NCBI GenBank assembly: GCA_012295275.1
Contig: CM022672.1
Location: 27,288,430-27,352,429, forward strand
Reading direction: 5' to 3'
Length of the DNA stretch: 64,000 nucleotides
Source: Chrysomallon squamiferum
Taxonomy: Eukaryota; Mollusca; Gastropoda; Neomphalida; Peltospiridae
A model generated the notes under the pieces. The model did not search any database and was not told the DNA's origin. It saw only the letters and a list, made by a program, of their open reading frames with translations. Position numbers and translations under genes: made by a program. Each line of letters begins with the position of its first letter. Position 1 is the stretch's first letter. Shown here in pieces: positions 52,004 through 64,000 of the stretch.

Positions 52004-55000
52004 AATATATATATTTTTTAACATATTTGGTGATTTGTTTTAGTGTTTATTTGAAAATGAAACAGAAAAAAATAATCTCTATAAAAAATAATTTTTAAAA
52101 TAAATGTTTCAAAGATATATCATTTTGTTTTTTGTTAAATAAAATGATTACAAAATAAAAAAAATTCAAAAACCTTATTGATTGCATGTAAGCCAAAAGT
52201 TAAAAAGAAAACATGAATGAAACATGCCACACACAAACACACACACACTTATATATATATATATATATATACATTTATACAAATATATAATATCATATTC
52301 TAACATTCTAAATCACTGTTTCATGCAGATGTGTATTAACATTCTAAATATATATCATACATATATATATATATATATATATACATGTACACAAATATAT
52401 AATATCTTAGGTGTAAGTAATCATTTTAAATCTTTTCAAATAATATATTCAAAGTGTGGGTATTGTAATTATGAAACTGATCAAGTTCAGTTCTGTTTTC
52501 CAGCCTCCTAGGCCACCTCCACCAGTAGCTCGCACCCAGAGTTCAAGACTTGCATTACCACAGTAAGTGTGTGAGAATTAACACTCACTGTTAAGCAGTA
52601 ACCCGTCACATTTTAATTTTGCTTTTTATCATAAATTAACTATATTGTAGCTTTTGTCATCTTAAGTTAAGTACATTACAATATTTATTATTCTAAATTA
52701 ATTGTGTTATAGTTTTCATAACATATATAATAGTTTTATTATCATGAATTAACTATATTAGTTGTTATTATCTTAAATGAACAATGTTATAGTGTTAGAG
52801 AAATTTTTATTAATTAGCAGCATAGTAACTTCTATTTACTCTTTTTTATATAGAAGAATTTTCATAATGGCATTTGGTAGATGTTTTTATTTTTTTTAAG
52901 TTATTAATGTTCTAAACTGTTGTCTCAAGTGATGCCTAGCAACATCCTAAATCACTGTTTCATACAGATGTGTATTAACATTCTAAATCACTGTTTCATA
53001 CAGATGTGTATTAACATTCTAAATCCTAAATCTGTTTCATACAGATCTGTATTAACATTCTAAATTAAATCACTGTTTTCAAACAATATTAACATTTAAA
53101 TCACTATCAACATTCTAAAATAAACAAAATGATTCCATTCTAAAATACTGATTCCAGTAACATTTACTAACATTCAGTGATTGTCCTTTAAAAGCAAAAG
53201 CAAACGAAACTTAGTTGTTATTCATCTACGCTTGCAGGACATCGAAGTATGCGACAGTGAGCGTGACACCAGAAGAGGTAAGCAGGTACGAGAGTTACGA
53301 TGACAACTGCCTCCCAGAAGAGTACCAGCGAGTGAGCGTCAGCCTGATGGCAGACATTCAGAACGCTTTGCATCGTTCAGCCAGCGACAACAACATTAAC
53401 CCTAGAACCACGTGGGTATGTGTTTCCCAGAGTTTTCTTATAATCAGCTGACACTAATTACAGCATTTAGTAGTCTGACAATGAATAATTTATAGTACTT
53501 TCAGAAGATGTTGGAAACTGTTTGATTTGCTGCATTTGAAGATCTACTTTTATCTTTTTTTACTCTTACAGCTTCTTGTATTATTAATTTTTCTTCCTTT
53601 TTTCTTGGCTGTTCACTTACACACAGCTATCTGTGATTATATTTTTGCTGTTTACTTCCACATATGAACATTTTTGCTATCCACATATAAACGATTTTGT
53701 TATTCTCTTCCATATGTGTATATGACATGTTTGCTATTCAGTCTCATGTATAAATCTATGATTTTATTTGTCCTTTTCACTTAAACACATACACACACGT
53801 GTGTATATATATATATATCATGTATATTTTTGCTATTTGTTTCCAAACATCTCTATGAGATGATTGCTGTTCAGTTTCAAATATCCATGTTTTGCTGTTC
53901 AATATATCTTGTTTCCGATGCAATTCTATCCTTTCATTTACACATATACCATACTCATACATTTGTGCTCACTTGCATGCATGGATGCACATACACATAC
54001 ACACACATTTTAGGTTACATCAGTTTTATTCTCAGTTTTGCACAGTTTTTCAGACAATTTTAATGATAGTATTAATTTAATTTTTATGTGATCTGCTTAT
54101 TGAATTATTCTTATTCAGACCATAGTAGACGTCAGTAGATTGAAAAGTTGAGAAATAGAACTAACAGATAATAAATTAATAAAAATTTATATTACACTGA
54201 ATTAGAAAAATGCTTATTTTGTCATTCTTAAATCTATAGTTATTAAGATGCAGCCTGCTGAAAGTTACTAGTAGTATAGTATAAGAGGTGTGAAAAACAA
54301 ACATGCTACAGGAGTAAAATTGCATTCTTTATTTTTACACTGTTTCAGTATATCCACAACACTGAGGTTTGTCCTTTTTTTCTCTGTTAGAATAGCTTTG
54401 TTAATACATTATTTTTGGTGTTGTTGTTTTTTTCATAGTTTTTATACTTTCATTATTTCAGTTGTTTTTATGCTGTTTAAAGCTTTTTCAGCATTATATG
54501 TTATTTGCATACTTGTATTCATCAACACGCATGAATTCTGGGCACTTTTCTATTTTGTTTTTAATTAATTAACATTTTCATTTGGTTATTATTTAAAAGA
54601 GTTCTTCTTAATTTTGTTAATATAGTTAATATACTTGATTAAATTCACCTATAATTAATTATATAATTAATTAAGACAGTTTGTTTAGTTAATTACAAAG
54701 AGCAGTAAATATGAATTGCTCATTATGTTAATTTTAATGAAGTGTGTTTGTGTGTGTATGCATGTATGTATATATGTATGTGTCTGTCTGTATGTATGTG
54801 TCAAAAATAATTAACTTCATTTCAAAAAGACCAAACATAATAAAATTAATCAATTAATGTCACAAAATCAGCTGTATAGTGCAGTGCATGTCCTGAAATA
54901 TATAATCATTTGCTGCACAGGTTGTTATTTTTCTTTGTTTTTTAAATATTAATTTTTATCACCCAATTAATAACAATAATAATATATCATGTTTAAAAAT

Positions 55001-57365
55001 ACTTACAGCATGAGATAACACTGTAGCTAGTTTCTACGTAACAACAATATTGTTGTGCCACTTTACAAAATATTTTTAACACTGTACCAGACATTTATGA
55101 GAAATCCTGTGGTGTTAATATTGCCCATATAATTAAATGAAGAAGATCTTGTTGTTTGAGGCTAACTGTTCATTTTTGTCCTCCCCTAATATGTTACATT
55201 TAAACCTACTTAGTGAGTCTGGTTACAGTTTCATAACAAGCAACATCATGAAATAAAATCAAATATTAAAAAAAAATTTCATATAAAAATCCTTGTTTTC
55301 AAAAAAAAAATAAACCAAATGCAGAATTGTTACTTTAAAAAAATATATATACAATATTTTTTTTAAACGCTGAAGATGATGATAAATTTCCATTTTGATA
55401 ATTTTGTTACCACTTTACTATTTTGATAATATATTACCATATTTTTAATTATAATATTTTGAGATTTAAGAAGAAAATGCATCACAGACAATAGATTTCT
55501 AGCAGTCACTTTTGGTGCTTAAACATCATCCCCCCAAAAAAAAAAAAAATAAAACCCACCATGGTATAAAATAAAATTTCAAATTTTTTTAAATATTATT
55601 TTTCTTAATCCTTTATGTTTTTTGTTTTTTCAAAATTATTTTCAGGCAATTGTATGATTCTCTGAGCACCAAATTATCTGGGGACTTTTGCACACTCTGA
55701 TTAGTATTTCTATGAAAATAGTACCACAGATTTTTACAGCTCACTTAACTCATGCAGTATAAATCCTAGTTTTAAAATTATTTTCCTTTCAAAGCCTTTT
55801 ATTTTCAGTTTAAGCTTTAATTTTTGATTTAAGCAGTTTTCTGTTGTTCAGAAATTAATTTGTTAACCCAGATGTTTAAGTTTTTGAAAGTTGATGAAAA
55901 TAGTAATTAGAATATTATAATGTTGGAATTTGTCCTCATAACAAATTAATGTTTGTTTCCTTTCAATGTTTGTCTTTAACATAGTTTTTATTAAAGGGTT
56001 TTTGGGGGAAGAATGAAAAATGAAAGATAATAATAACCTGCTTTTGTCGTGAAGAGGATTTCAGTCACTGTGTCTGATTTTGTTCTGGTGTAACATAAAT
56101 CTATAAATATAAGCAGATGCAGCAGTGTATTACTTCAGGGTGAATAATTAATAATCAGTTCATTATTTTGCAGAAAATTTATTCTAGAATTTTTTTAATC
56201 ATTCACTATTATATTATTTAATTTCTAATATTTTTTAATTATTTTTATTATTATTTAACAGTTGGCTGACAGCAATTCCTCGTCATCTACTGACCATTCC
56301 AGTGATGTAACTCCTAGTGAAACATCTTCCAGCATACCTTACCGTGACATGTCAAATGACGTCAGTGCAGAACTCATGACACAAAAGCTCATTGACTTCT
56401 CAGAATTTACAACAGAAGCAGAAAGACCCCCAGACATTCCTCCTAGAGTATCAATTCAGACAGACTCTGAACAGAATCTGATTCCTCCCATCAGACCACC
56501 AAGACCAAGAGCTAAAGAGAAAGAACTCATCAAGTTTGATTCAGCTGATTCCGAAATGGACACAGACATATTTGATCCACTGAAGCAGAAAGGTGGAGAC
56601 TTAAAGCAGAGTTCACCTCAAAGATCAGGGCTTGAAAGGAGTCTTAATAACCGAGGGTCATTGATAAACAGGTCTCCAGCATTTAGGAGGCCAAATGAAG
56701 AAGTTCCTAAACGGGCTTCCTATCGCCCGGATCATGAATCATCTCCCGAATGTAATTTAGATGAACCTGTTGGATTATCATCATCATTATCATCATCATC
56801 AACACCGTTGGCTGGTTTTGACAAACGTTTATATCCAAATCTTTTTCCAGTTCAAGCCACAAATGATTTGCTTCAGGACTGGGATCTAAGCCATCTGTCA
56901 GGAACCAGAACAAGTCCTGTGACAGTTCCACCACGCCCTTGTCCTCCTGTCAGGGGTTGTCAAAGTTCACCAGTTCCAGTTGGTATGTTAGCCTCTGACA
57001 TGACTAACAAGCCTGTGCCAAAACCTAGACTGTCTGCAGCAAGCAAGTTTGAAACTGCTTCTTTCCAGACTCATTCTTCTCAGTCGAATTTTCAAAACCG
57101 TGGCCCATCCCCTCAGTTAGGAACTTCAAACCAAAGTTCAGCAAAACACACATTTGGAGATTTATTTCAACCATCTTCTCAAAACTCCAGTGTTTCAAAT
57201 CTTGCTTCACAATCGGCTGGACATGTCAGACAGAAAAGAGATCCATTCGAGGATTTAATTGGATTGACACAGAATATTCCAGTTTCAAAACATCAGTCAA
57301 ATGATAGCACCTCTTCAGCACCTGCTGATTCTACTCCTAAAACAAAGTGGCAGACATTTGACTGA
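38987..57365 (+). CDS. DENND1A/B: DENND1 (connecdenn), DENN-domain Rab35 GEF
   Basis: DENND1 proteins activate Rab35 (GDP/GTP exchange) on clathrin-coated vesicles and endosomes. Twenty-two coding exons join in phase: 38987-39003, 41889-41950, 42283-42326, 42598-42647, 42882-42989, 43470-43629, 44187-44240, 44804-44865, 45224-45322, 45784-45834, 46182-46227, 46400-46501, 46950-47058, 47521-47654, 47958-48089, 48550-48609, 49122-49154, 51435-51488, 51809-51925, 52504-52562, 53238-53415, 56262-57365. They give 944 aa. The first exon encodes MGSRLR, matching vertebrate MGSRI/L, which fixes the start. The u-DENN part has FCRHASG and [13 protein letters not shown]. The central DENN has [35 protein letters not shown] and [11 protein letters not shown], and the d-DENN ends near QFINGRLD. 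The tail has PPRPPPP (SH3 ligand), a clathrin-box-like LIKFD (about 666-670) and an AP2-type DPFEDL near residue 904. A single gene probably represents the pre-duplication DENND1A/B/C ancestor. Confidence 0.95.
40957..41012. repeat. (CA)n microsatellite in DENND1 intron 1
   Basis: About 27 CA units followed by a short TATA stretch, within the 2.9-kb first intron (39004-41888), which otherwise shows only AT-rich sequence. Confidence 0.95.
44521..44589. repeat. (TTA)n microsatellite in DENND1 intron
   Basis: More than 20 TTA units follow a short TTG/TTA start, in the intron after 44240. Confidence 0.95.
48240..48299. repeat. (ATT)n microsatellite in DENND1 intron
   Basis: About 19 ATT units in the intron after the exon ending at 48089. 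Confidence 0.95.
49155..51434. other. Long DENND1 intron 17, no gene seen
   Basis: A 2.3-kb intron containing a poly-T run (about 49422-49457) and otherwise AT-rich sequence without recognisable elements. It follows a 33-nt micro-exon ([11 protein letters not shown]). Confidence 0.55.
51942..52006. repeat. (CT)n/(TG)n tract
   Basis: A CT dinucleotide run of about 48 bp passes into a short TG run, directly downstream of the DENND1 donor at 51926. Confidence 0.95.
52301..52349 (+). repeat. Single diverged copy of a 36-41-bp repeat unit
   Basis: It contains taacattctaaatcactgtt followed by tcatgcagatgtgtattaac, nearly identical to the tandem units at 52940-53110, but in the preceding intron. 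Confidence 0.7.
52940..53155 (+). repeat. Decaying tandem minisatellite (about 36-41-bp unit)
   Basis: At least three head-to-tail copies of a unit built from attctaaatcactgtttcat and acagatgtgtattaac lie at 52947-53065, followed by shorter, increasingly diverged copies to about 53155. It lies in the DENND1 intron 52563-53237. Confidence 0.8.
53416..56261. other. DENND1 last intron (2.8 kb), degenerate repeats
   Basis: The first part (about 53600-53960) has recurring ttttgctatt...ttccacatat-like phrases, suggesting an old minisatellite. TATG/TGTG-rich stretches lie near 54745-54800. The remainder is AT-rich and unannotated. Confidence 0.5.
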
Positions 57366-60300
57366 GTATTGTTAACTTGTTGTTTGTTTTGTTTTCTCCA
57401 TCTTGTTAAAAAATATTTATTTTGTTATGTTGTTAATGTGTGAAATGAATGCAGGGGTGTCCACAGGCAGAGGTTTTGCATATCAAGTATTTTGCTTTCT
57501 TTCAATTTAACATTTAACCACATCTGAATGGTTTTATAAGGATAAGAGAATTTTCTGCTAATACTGATATGGTTTTTTTTTTTTTGTTGATTACTAGCAG
57601 CCATTGTGAATAAAATGTTCAGATCAGAATGTGATTCCATGTAAGAAGACATTCTGGTCATTGCTTCAACGCCTAATCTTCACGTTTTCAGAACAATAGA
57701 TCATCACAGTTATATCATCCATGTTAAGGTTTTCACAGCAGATCTCTATTTTCATGTCCTTTTTTTTTGTGTGTATTTGTCTTTATTTTCACAGGTTTAA
57801 AAATTTAAATGTCTTTGTAATTGTTGAAAATATTTCACATTTGAGTCTTTCATCAATTCTCATAAAATGTAAAGTTATAAAGAGAACATTAGCTTTTGAG
57901 TATGATATAGATTCAAGCATCAGGTTTTTCATATGAAAGTCATTACTCTAGTCAACCATTACATTACAGTAGGTTATACTTGTTGGCAAAACAGGTTTTT
58001 AATGGAAAAAATAGAGATAGATTGATACCTAACAGATACATAGAGGACAGATAACACAGAAATACATGTTGACAAAATTCTGTTTAACAGGCAATAGTAC
58101 ACATTATCAAAATAATTCTTTACTTGTGGATAGAATATAGATGCTTAACAGAAACTTGACAGATAAAAAAACAGAATTATTTGACAAAAGATTACATGAT
58201 GAACAAGAGCTAAGAATTTGAAGATCATGACAAATGTTCTGTATTTTGATGGAAATAATTTCCATCTTGTTATTTGATGTATTTACATTTACAGTGGTAA
58301 ATTCTAGAAGCTAAAGATTATGAGAACAGTAGTTTTCTGTAAGTTTGTAAAAATGAAAACTTGCATAAAAAGAGTTATTTCATAAAAAAAAAAGCTTAGG
58401 AATCTGATTAGCAAAACATAAAATGATGGGCAGTACAAAATAATATGAAACTGGAAACAAGTAACTGTTATATAAGGAGACTGACAAGCTATTATGTAAT
58501 TGTAGATACTTACATATAATGATCTACTTAACAGAAACAGGAACTTTCTTGAGTTAGTCTTTTATTATATTTATATACTGTAGAAGACAGAATAGTACAA
58601 ATCATTCAACAGGGTTTATATTATTTATTTATAATAGAATTTAAATAGAATTTTAAAATTATTGCAAATGTTTTACTATGATATTCCAAGAGAAAGCTCG
58701 CCATTTCTGATAATTTAATACACTAGCAGTGGCATTCACACACAAACATGCACACGCACGCACACACACAGAGGAAATATCAGGATTTTATTACGTTTAT
58801 AATAAAATATTATCTGACAAAATGGTATTATTATTAAAATTAAAATTAAACAAAATTATCTTGGTCAGCACACCTTGATACCTGTGTGTAAAATAATAAG
58901 TTGTGCTTACTGGTAATTTCATGTTTAAATCATGTTAGTAAGACACATGCTGAATAATTGTTATAAACAGATAACTGATCCTGTTTGGTTTTATTTGAAA
59001 ATGCTCGTTTTCTTTTGAGAGAAAATTACTTGATATGTCTGCTGTGTTTATATTTTGAAGTCAGGAATTTTATACACTTTTAAAATTTGTCATGCATTTT
59101 TTTTTTTTCCTAGAAATTTGTTATTTATTATGAAAATATGTATTCAGTAAAAAGAACATTCTTAATGGGATAAGGATGTGTTTTTTAAATCATTACATGT
59201 ATGACTTTCAGTTCTCATTTTCTTTATGTATGTATTTATTTAATAAGTAATCACACATCCAGTTCACACCCATTAAATCCATGTCTCTTGGAAAATTTAG
59301 TTTATTCAGAAATGTAAAACTAACTGGTCAGAATGTAAATCTACTCAGTTTGTCATGTAAACGTTCTCAGTTTGAGAATTGATTTTTGTCAGTATTATTT
59401 CAGGGGTAAAACAATTTTCAAATCACTTCTAGATAGAAAAGAGATAATCAAATCTGTGAGAAAAATAAAAAGGTATTTTAAATAAAATGAACTTTGTACA
59501 TAATGGCACTCTTACTTACAAATTAATGTAATTGTGTGTTTTATCTGGTTTGTAGTGTACTTAGCTCAGGTTTCTAGAATTTTCTCTAATATTTTCACTT
59601 TTTGGACATCATGTACATAGTTTTATTATCTGGATGTTATTAATTTAATTGCACTTGTGGCACTACAAGATAGCTTAATTAAGTTTCAGACAATTATTTT
59701 GTTTGTTCCTAATGTCTGTCTGTTGCTGATAATAATAAAATAAGGATGGTGACATTTTCATGAAATCTTCTTGTTAAAAGATATGTAAACAGCGATACTA
59801 AGGATACTGTAACATTGAAGTAATTTATCAAGTTTATCAGATTCATTTTTCTTTTTTCAGTTAATTACTGTTTATGAAATCGTTTTTCAAGAAAATGTCA
59901 TCTCTCTGACTTTTGTTAAAATATATTATTAGCAATAACTGGTAGTTAGAAATAAATAGGATAATTTGAAAACATACACAATGTTATTTGTTCAAACCAT
60001 GACTGGTATAGTAAAAACACTGGGAAGAATGTCAAAATATAGTAACTGTTGTTTTATTTTTATTTAATTATTTGTTAATTTTTATTATTATTAAGTTTTT
60101 TATATTATTGAACATAATATTTTTATAAAAAAAGAAATGAAAAAAGAAATTAATACAAATACCTGTGATAAACAGAATTGTTAAAACTTTTCTCATTACA
60201 GAAAATCATTATCGTTTTATAGATTATAACAAAATTAATTTCCTTCAAAAGAATTCAAATGTATTTAAGTTCAGACTGAACTATTTTTGCTTGTAATGTT

Positions 60301-61400
60301 CCAGTTGAATTCTGCATGCATTAAATAGCAACCCACAAAAACGTTTTTCACAAATAAATAAAGTTCAGCTTATTTGTACATTACTGTAGCTCAATGAACA
60401 ACAATTGTCAATACTAAATATATTGTAAATAAAATTGTAAAAATAGAGAACGTAAATAAATTCACAGAATTGTACATATGTAGATCAGTCTGGGAAGCCT
60501 GCACAATGTGGTGCTTTAACATGCTGTGATCATTTCATGATGGGAGATGTGTAAATTTCATTGTCTATGTCTTATTTATGAAAACTGAGGGACGCTGTAC
60601 ATTTCATATCCAGAAGGTTCATGAAATAAAAATGTAAACTACTTGAAAATAAGTCTTGTTTATATAGGAAATGTTGGACACTTTTCTGTGATTATTTTTA
60701 AAACGGAGGAAATGTCTCTGTGGATAGTGCATAATTTCTTTTTTCTTTATTGGTGGGATTTTGTTTTGAGGGGTTTTAATTTTCAGATATTGTATTATTA
60801 TCATTATTAATAGGAATTGCTGGAAATGAAAATAAATTCGAAATTGTAAAAATAAAATAATAAAAGGAAAGGAAACAAAAAAAAAAAAAATAATAATAAT
60901 AATTAAAAAGTATGTAGATGAAATTCCTCTGAAGTCTGAGTGTGACCACTGGTACATCCTGGTCCAGTAAGGTTTCAGTTTGTTTATGAAAGGTACATAA
61001 AAAAAACAAAGGTCCACTATTGATAATCAAAAATGGAATCATCTCAAAGCAGAAATGGGCTTCAAATATGTTGAAATTATTGTCAAATAAATATCTATTA
61101 AAATATATTGCAGTGATCATTTTCAGGAATTTTGTGTTCCTTTTTTCTAACATTTATTTAAAAGAACTGTTTAAAGAATGATCTGAAGTGCTAATTACAT
61201 GTATAAAAATAATTATAAACACAGATTGATAAGATAGTCACTGCAGCTTGTATTATGGAACCAAATAGTGAAGAACAAAATGTAAAAACAATAACAGTAC
61301 ACACACACACACACATACATTTATTTTATTTATTTTAAAAGATACATTTAACTCAAATGTTAACATGATTGATAATAGGCAGTTTGCTGTAGGTGGTGGT
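57366..61400. other. DENND1 3'UTR and intergenic sequence
   Basis: About 4 kb of AT-rich sequence with several AATAAA hexamers (for example at about 60351-60361 and near 60625). A (CA)-rich patch lies at about 58738-58770, with another at about 61298-61315. The minus-strand open frames at 60619-61153 contain long F/Y homopolymer-like stretches and are not supported as genes. Confidence 0.45.
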
Positions 61401-61513
61401 GCAGTCTCACTAATGTAGAGTCAATCTATGGGCCACTTCCCATGCTAACAAGCCAACTTTAAGACGTCATGTGACTCATCCCTTATCAATGTCAGAAAGT
61501 CACAGCATCGTGA

Positions 61514-63500
61514 ATGTTGTTGCATCAACCTAATATTGATCATATTGTTAATCTGATTTCACTGCTTCGTAACCACAGAAAAGTAAGATGCATACATCTA
61601 CTTCCTTATCAAGTTTATTCTACTGAGACAGAAGAAATGTGCACTACAGATGATCCAGAGACTGTTTTACTCTCCAACCCAGAGTGGAAAGAAATCAACG
61701 AGTGGCTAGACCGATATCTACCTGATCTTCAATATATCTTTAAAAAAAAAGAAGATGAATATCAACATAACGTTATCAAAGATGGCACCGTTGCTTACAG
61801 AGACTTTCTACCACGTGATGATAAAATGTAACCCGGAAAAGGTCAACTACTGCGAGATGTACGAGAAACTTCTACACCCGAAGTATTATCAACCTCGGAA
61901 ACGACGGACGAAGATGGCAACAAGAAGATGTATCAGAAGAGTTATTACTCAAACTATGATCATCAATGCCTCGACGCGCCATGTATTAAATGGCATAGTG
62001 AGAAACTTGATATTGATAAGATTCCCATTCAATCTGTCAAAGATTTCATTAACAAGGTAAAACTCGTTTTACATTCTGATCCTCGGAAAAATTCCACGAT
62101 TCACGACAATGGTCTGCGAAAGTTTCTGATGGTCATTCATGAGCCTGATCTTGACAATTCTTGTAATTGTAATAACAGACATATTCATATTGTCTGTAAC
62201 AAAGTAGGAATTGTCAAATCAGTAGGGAACGACAAGCAATACAGAGAACTGAAGCAACAAAGGTGGGTGTGTCTGTTCAATTTAGTAAAGTAAATGAATT
62301 GAGGTGGTTGCGTAAATACAAAGAAATTATACTTTCTTGAGTACCGTCTTGCTCCTCGTTCCACTGCTGAAATCACCTTAGATCAAGCTTTTGATAATCG
62401 TGTTCCTTCCAATGATGACGAGGAAGACGATGATAATGAATGCGCTGCTTGGAAAATACAAATGAGGCCAGTAAAGGTTCAACCTGCAAAACACTCAGTA
62501 CAAGACGTTTTAATGCAAATGTTGAAACTTGGCAAAATGGACGTCGAAACTGAAGACGAGCTGTTGTCACAAGATGAGTCTGAGGTGGTTGCAGATAAAC
62601 CTGCAAGAAACTCTCGAGAACCTAATACTGAGACTCTCATTCGTCTTGACGAGAAAAAATAAAGTATGAGGAGACTATCATTAAATAACCTCCTCCTCCA
62701 CTTGAAGAGAAATTGAAAACAAGTGTAAAGGCTGATGCATTAATTGATGTCATTGATCGCCTTCTTAAATCTCAGTTAGATCTCTTGCCGAGAGATGATG
62801 ATCCTGGTCAAGATATCATTGAATATCTTAGAAATGTACAATTAATTACCTGATAAAAATAAAAAAGGTAATAAGATTGCTGAAGAATCTAAGATCAACT
62901 TTATCTACTGGTGTAATATTGGCGGTCTTGATGCTTTGAAATTGGCAGGTAAAATTGTCAGTATTCTTCGTAAGATAATGAGAAATCTTGCATTTGCATT
63001 AAAAATTACTGGATGATAGAAGGTTTCAAACAATTACCTGCACATACCATCGGTAGAGCAGGTAAAGACGAAAGGTTTGCATTTGAGTCTTGTTTCAGTA
63101 AGAAAATCATTTAATTGATGAATGTTACTCGAGCTACTGCAGAAAGAGATAAAACTGTTTTGCGTGGAGGAGATGTGGAAGCAGAAAGGTAAAATAAGCC
63201 TCCTGTCACCATCTACAAAATCCCTATTTTGATGTGCTCTAACAGAGAGCCTTGGTGGGCATTTCCAGTAGAAGAATCTGTGACAATCAAAGCTCGTATG
63301 TATTACGAAGTTGTCGATAAGTCAAAAGTATCAGACCTTAAAGAGTTTCTAAGGAATGCAAATGCTCCTAACCCTAAAATGTGGGTGCTCTTCTGTGATT
63401 AGTTTGAGAAGAAAGAAGTTGTTCTTGCAGATTTCTGTCAGTATAATTGGGATGCTGACCTTGACCTTTCTTCGATCACCCTCCATTCTAAGATAACCTT
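61514..63500 (+). pseudogene. Broken HUH endonuclease plus SF3 helicase gene, parvovirus NS1-like endogenous relic
   Basis: About 2 kb of intronless, less AT-rich sequence reads as one decayed replication-initiator gene. From 61514 to 62662 the same frame is kept and interrupted only by stops at 61829, 62291, 62300 and 62660. A frame change follows between about 62663 and 62715, and further stops occur near 62852, 63013, 63112, 63190 and 63400. At 62180-62194 it encodes HIHIV, a candidate HUH nicking motif. Around 63075-63110 there is FAFESCFSKKII, like the segment leading into the SF3 Walker B strand. At 63220-63261 IPILMCSNREPWW resembles SF3 motif C. A Walker A P-loop (GxxxxGK[ST]) is not seen where expected, so part of the helicase is lost or too altered. 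The order nuclease then SF3 helicase, with the total length, fits parvovirus/densovirus NS1. Bidnavirus or another HUH-Rep lineage is possible. Whether a capsid gene follows is not resolved. Confidence 0.55.
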
Positions 63501-63856
63501 TACCCATTAACTACATTCCATTGCCAGATATGGAAATAGTTCATGATGTTGAAGCTGGAAGGAAGTCACGATCGTAAGCGGAAGAATATGTCTGAACTTT
63601 TGACGGTAAAGGATTGTTTTAAACACAAAGAACTTTTTAACAAATATATTTTGCCTTTTATTGGAGTAGAATTAGATATTTGGATTTTTGTTGATTGGAA
63701 ATGTTCGCTTCAACTTAACCATTTTGCTGAATATTTTGATACTAACCATTATTTGCCAGTTTTATTTCATTTTGTATTAAATAAAATTAACAAATGCACG
63801 TATGCTACTTTTATTACCATTTTTCACCAGTTTAACCTTTTTTTTTTCTTTTTTTT

Positions 63857-64000
63857 ATGAATTTAAGTTTTGACAGAAAAATATGTACCAACCCCTTTCA
63901 TAAAGTTCAAGGTCCAGTTGCCGGAAGGTCAGTGGTGAAATTGTTCAATGAACTCATGGACTATCAGCCAGACTTAAGAATGAAGACAGCCATGAAAGAT
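63857..64000 (+). CDS. Unrecognised partial open frame at right edge
   Basis: An ATG at 63857 opens a frame with no stop to the window end (48 codons). Its codons are more mixed than the flanking AT-rich sequence, and it contains HKVQGPVAGRSVVKLFNELM. The start is preceded by a long T/C-rich tract, and aatttaag at 63860-63867 could instead be a splice acceptor, so this may be an internal exon. I recognise no domain. It could belong to the same mobile or viral relic as the upstream pseudogene, or to a new gene. Confidence 0.35.
   Translation, partial: MNLSFDRKICTNPFHKVQGPVAGRSVVKLFNELMDYQPDLRMKTAMKD

Noticed and set aside
60619-61153. Two overlapping minus-strand open frames of 125-132 codons
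   Set aside because: Long F/Y/I runs come from poly-T/TAA repeats, there is no domain or splice context, and two frames are open at once, as expected of AT-rich filler.
63543-63860. 105-codon open frame after the replication relic
   Set aside because: Ends in poly-F from a T tract, and no recognisable domain; kept only as part of a finding.

Overview
The window is a strongly AT-rich piece of an animal nuclear genome. Its genes have many short exons, U2-type introns mostly 0.3-0.9 kb long, poly-T/poly-A and (ATT)n/(CA)n/(AT)n tracts throughout, and conserved metazoan proteins. A Nimb/I-like LINE remnant and a tRNA-derived SINE suggest a lophotrochozoan, most probably a mollusc. That assignment is inference, because no species-diagnostic gene is present.

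Layout, left to right: (1) 1-1646, low-complexity flank with a degenerate TAC/TAT array. (2) 1673-6044 (+), a DSN1-type kinetochore protein in nine coding exons. (3) 6766-8877 (-), DPM2, convergent with DSN1, with an unusual RS-rich tail and a probable GC-AG first intron. (4) 10543-20276 (+), EXD3/Mut-7 3'-5' exonuclease in 17 coding exons, with a mariner-like remnant in one intron. (5) 21821-24270 (+), CACFD1/Flower in five exons, followed by a long AT-rich 3' region. (6) 26870-27500 (+), a decayed LINE 3' end. (7) 29264-30798 (+), an F-box/LRR gene, essentially one exon plus a possible 13-nt first exon. (8) 31661-31841, a short element with 18-bp terminal inverted repeats. (9) 32723-35370 (-), a proline/threonine-rich adaptor-like protein in four inferred exons. 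(10) 36370-36545 (-), a tRNA-derived SINE, and 37471-38081, a foldback element. (11) 38987-57365 (+), DENND1 (connecdenn), a Rab35 GEF, in 22 coding exons. (12) 57366-61400, 3'UTR and intergenic sequence. (13) 61514-63500 (+), a broken HUH plus SF3-helicase replication gene that looks like an endogenous parvovirus-type NS1 relic. (14) An open frame running off the right edge.

The genes are unrelated housekeeping functions (kinetochore, dolichol-phosphate-mannose synthesis, small-RNA/exonuclease, endocytosis), not a pathway cluster. DENND1, Flower and the SH3/SH2-ligand-rich adaptor-like gene could share an endocytic or trafficking theme, but that is only a loose inference. The least ordinary items are the parvovirus-like relic, the RS-tailed DPM2, the undescribed proline-rich gene, and the two unclassified inverted-repeat elements. 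Exon boundaries were set by hand from GT/AG signals, phase continuity and protein similarity, not from transcripts.
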